Program-made: the position numbers and the translations under genes
Part shown: piece after piece, positions 61,987 to 64,000 of the stretch
Layout of the letters: each line of letters starts with the position of its first letter
How positions within the stretch are numbered: position 1 is the first letter of the stretch
Notes under the pieces: model-generated
Told to the model about the DNA's origin: nothing
What the model saw: only the letters and a program-made list of their open reading frames with translations
Database searches by the model: none
Assembly: GCF_014648815.1 (NCBI RefSeq)
Contig: NZ_BMRV01000003.1
Location: 186,001-250,000 of the forward strand
DNA length: 64,000 bases
Direction: 5' to 3'
Source: Streptomyces flaveolus
Lineage (GTDB): Bacteria > Actinomycetota > Actinomycetes > Streptomycetales > Streptomycetaceae

Positions 61987-63408
61987 ATGGCCGCCCTGGT
62001 CGAACGGCATTCCATCGACGTCGTCCCGGACGAGGAGCGGCACGGGACGGCGTTCTCGCAGTTCACCCTGTGGCTGGGCGCCAACCTCCAGATCACGACC
62101 GTGGTCACCGGCGGCCTCGCCGTGGTGTTCGGCGGCGACGTGGTCTGGTCACTGGTCGGACTGTTGCTGGGCAACCTCCTCGGCGGAGGCGTCATGGCTC
62201 TGCACTCGGCCCAGGGCCCACGGCTGGGACTGCCGCAGATGATCTCCTCCAGGGCGCAGTTCGGCGTCCGCGGCGCCGTGGTGCCCCTCCTGCTGGTCGT
62301 CGTGATGTACATCGGCTTCTTCGCCAGCGGCTCGGTGCTCGCCGGCCAGGCGGTCGGCAAGCTGACGCACCTCGGCACCGTGCCCGGCATCATCGTCTTC
62401 GCCCTGGTCACCGCGTTCATGGCCACCGTGGGGTACCGCATGGTGCATGCCCTGGGGCGGGTCGCCAGCGTGGTGTGCGCACTGGCCTTCGTGTACCTGG
62501 GCATCCGGCTGTTCCAGCGGATCGACCTGGGAGAGGTCGCCCACCAGCACTCCTTCGCCCTGCCCATGTTCCTGCTGGCGATGTCGCTGTCCGCCTCCTG
62601 GCAACTGGCCTTCGGCCCCTACGTCGCCGACTACTCGAGGTACCTGCCCCGCACCACCCCCGCCCGCACGACCTTCTGGTGGACCCTGTCCGGCACGGTG
62701 CTGGGCGCCCAGTGGTCGATGAGCTTCGGCGTCCTCGCGGCGGCCTCCGCCGGCACGGCCTTCGTTGACGACCAGGTGGGCTATGTCGTCGGGCTCGGCG
62801 GCACGGGGCTCATCGCGTCGTTCCTGTACTTCGTGATCGCGCTGGGCAAGCTGTCGATCAACGTGCTCAACACCTACGGCGGCTTCATGTCCATCGTGAC
62901 CAGCGTCAGCGGCTTCCGGGGACAGCGCGCCGTCTCACAGCGCGGCCGCATGCTCTACATCGCCGCCATCATGGTGGCCGGGACCCTGCTGGCCCTGGCC
63001 GGACGGAATTCCTTCCTGGACTCCTTCGCCGACTTCCTCCTGTTTCTGCTGGCCTTCTTCACACCGTGGTCGGCGATCAACCTCGTGGACTACTACCTCA
63101 TCTCCCGCGAGCGGTACGACCTGCCCGCGCTCAGCGACCCCGACGGCCGCTACGGCGGCTGGCGCCTGCCCGCGCTGTCCGTCTACGGCATCGGCCTCGC
63201 CGCCCAACTGCCCTTCCTGTCCACGAGCTTCTACACCGGCCCCCTGGTCACCACGCTGGGCGGCGCCGACATCTCCTGGATCGTCGGCCTCGTCGTCCCG
63301 GCCGGCCTCTACTGGCTCGTCGGCCGACGGCAGCCCGGCACGGCCCGGCCCACCACAGGCCCGGCGTCCCGCGCGGACGAGCGTGAGGGCGCCGGCGACG
63401 TGCGGTGA
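61987..63408 (+). CDS. NCS1 cytosine/purine permease (CodB-like)
   Basis: A 473-aa membrane protein with 12 hydrophobic segments. NCS1 features: WLGANLQITTVVTGGLAV in helix 1, LLGNLLGGGVMALHSAQGPRLGLPQM in helix 2-3 region, and FGPYVADYSRYLP in helix 6. It imports cytosine or a related purine with Na+ or H+. ACGGAG lies 5 bases before the ATG at 61987. A MarR gene follows 107 bases downstream. Confidence 0.9.
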   Translation: MAALVERHSIDVVPDEERHGTAFSQFTLWLGANLQITTVVTGGLAVVFGGDVVWSLVGLLLGNLLGGGVMALHSAQGPRLGLPQMISSRAQFGVRGAVVPLLLVVVMYIGFFASGSVLAGQAVGKLTHLGTVPGIIVFALVTAFMATVGYRMVHALGRVASVVCALAFVYLGIRLFQRIDLGEVAHQHSFALPMFLLAMSLSASWQLAFGPYVADYSRYLPRTTPARTTFWWTLSGTVLGAQWSMSFGVLAAASAGTAFVDDQVGYVVGLGGTGLIASFLYFVIALGKLSINVLNTYGGFMSIVTSVSGFRGQRAVSQRGRMLYIAAIMVAGTLLALAGRNSFLDSFADFLLFLLAFFTPWSAINLVDYYLISRERYDLPALSDPDGRYGGWRLPALSVYGIGLAAQLPFLSTSFYTGPLVTTLGGADISWIVGLVVPAGLYWLVGRRQPGTARPTTGPASRADEREGAGDVR

Positions 63409-63464
63409 GGACACCCATGCCGTCCGCCGGGCGATCCGGTGCCGTACGCGGAATATTTCAGGGC

Positions 63465-63470
63465 TAAGAT
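63465..63470 (+). promoter_or_regulatory. possible -10 of the MarR gene
   Basis: TAAGAT in an AT-rich patch 45 bases before the MarR start; no clear -35. GCGGAA and TTCCGC flank this patch as distant inverted arms. Confidence 0.3.
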
Positions 63471-63515
63471 TTCTGGAAGAGTTCCGCGACGGCTGGTGAC
63501 ATGGGGAGGCGCGGC

Positions 63516-64000
63516 ATGGCGGTGAAGAGGGCGGCCCAGCGGGACGCCGTGGCGGCGATCATCGAGGACTGGGCCCGGGAGCGGCCCGAACTGGACACGT
63601 CCCCCCTCGAAGTGCTGGCCAGGCTGCACCGCACCTTCCTGCGCTACAACACCGAACTGGCCGCCGGCATAGAGCGGCACGGACTGGCCGTGGCCGGCTT
63701 CGACGTGCTCACCGCGCTGCGCCGGGCCGGCAAGCCCTACCGGCTGACCGCGGGACAGCTCGCCGACTCGGGCCTGATCTCCTCGGCGGGTGTCACCCTG
63801 CGGATCGACAGGCTGGAGAAGGACGGCCTCATCGTCCGTGAACGCGATGCCGGGGACCGCCGGGTCGTCTACTCGCGGCTCACCGACGCCGGTCTGGCCA
63901 AGGTCGACGAGGTGTTCGCCGAGCACCTGGACAACGAACGCCGGATGCTGAGGGACCTGTCCCCGGCCGAGCGGCGCCAACTGGCCCGTCTGCTGTCCAA
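63516..64000 (+). CDS. MarR-family regulator, 3' end outside window
   Basis: The first 161 codons are visible: LEVLARLHRTFLRYNTELAA, FDVLTALRRAG, recognition region LTAGQLADSGLISSAGVTLRIDRLEKDGLI, and wing ERDAGDRRVVYSRLT. This is MarR/HTH type with an extended N-terminus. GGGGAGG lies 6 bases before ATG 63516, favouring it over an ATG five codons upstream. It may regulate the permease. Confidence 0.85.
   Translation, partial: MAVKRAAQRDAVAAIIEDWARERPELDTSPLEVLARLHRTFLRYNTELAAGIERHGLAVAGFDVLTALRRAGKPYRLTAGQLADSGLISSAGVTLRIDRLEKDGLIVRERDAGDRRVVYSRLTDAGLAKVDEVFAEHLDNERRMLRDLSPAERRQLARLLS

Noticed and set aside
1..64000. tRNA, rRNA, CRISPR arrays, insertion sequences, prophage or integrase genes
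   Set aside because: None found by eye: no T-loop consensus GGTTCGAATCC, no regularly spaced repeats, no transposase motifs.

Overview
The window is about 72% GC, has codon third positions that are almost all G or C, uses many GTG/TTG starts, and carries typical actinomycete families (SpoIIE-type phosphatase, many TetR/MarR/LysR/Lrp regulators, DUF2267 proteins, an HSP18-type regulator). It reads as a Streptomyces or close relative chromosome, in an accessory, regulator-rich part of the genome. No rRNA, tRNA, CRISPR array or insertion sequence was recognised. The first and last genes are cut by the window edges.

Layout. 1-3775: nucleobase permease (partial), 8-oxoguanine/guanine-type amidohydrolase, TauE/SafE exporter, facing a LacI regulator. 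3872-9254: a divergent locus with a methyltransferase-Nudix fusion and a second methyltransferase on one side, and an ATP-grasp enzyme plus a CocE/NonD hydrolase on the other. 9284-18018: SGNH hydrolase/TetR pair, a second TetR, PNPOx-like protein, PGPGW membrane protein, a cupin relic, phosphotransferase, ZIP transporter, alpha/beta hydrolase, a VOC/ArsR operon with a 24-bp palindromic operator, and a PP2C/SpoIIE phosphatase. 18072-22325: a three-gene unit of a HEXXH-zincin/VWA protein, a MoxR-like AAA ATPase and an unrecognised 479-aa protein. 22441-28946: VOC/LysR pair, YCII-like protein, and an M20 peptidase-MFS operon facing an Lrp/AsnC regulator.

28960-36450: SRPBCC protein and a probably frameshifted aldo/keto reductase, NAD kinase, MarR regulator, FAD oxidoreductase, and an MFS-GlcG/HbpS-aldo/keto reductase operon. 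Two of the promoters here carry nearly the same ~35-bp element, and part of it recurs beside the MarR gene. 36710-40956: fused ABC transporter, GYD protein, a 45-aa membrane peptide, and a GNAT enzyme translationally coupled to an accessory IF-1. 41093-43285: a decayed second copy of the M20-MFS-Lrp arrangement, in which MFS and M20 have been joined by an internal deletion. 43570-45729: TetR/SDR pair and a VOC protein. 45810-47864: a TerD domain fused to a PD-(D/E)XK-like nuclease domain. 48595-53976: a GCS2-type ligase, an asparagine-synthase-type amidotransferase and an S9 peptidase in one coupled operon, resembling the N-acetylglutaminylglutamine osmolyte logic. 54182-56449: HSP18-type regulator and Hsp20 with two TGTCATC-N5-GATGACA operators, followed by two DUF2267 proteins. 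56678-60297: a Cys-rich HTH regulator and a cyanate operon (LysR, nucleoside deaminase, cyanase, carbonic anhydrase) with a 19-bp LysR box. 60436-64000: a hypothetical protein, a double-VOC protein, an NCS1 cytosine permease behind a 20-bp palindrome, and a MarR gene running off the end.

Functional calls rest on family motifs read by eye. No database search was run.
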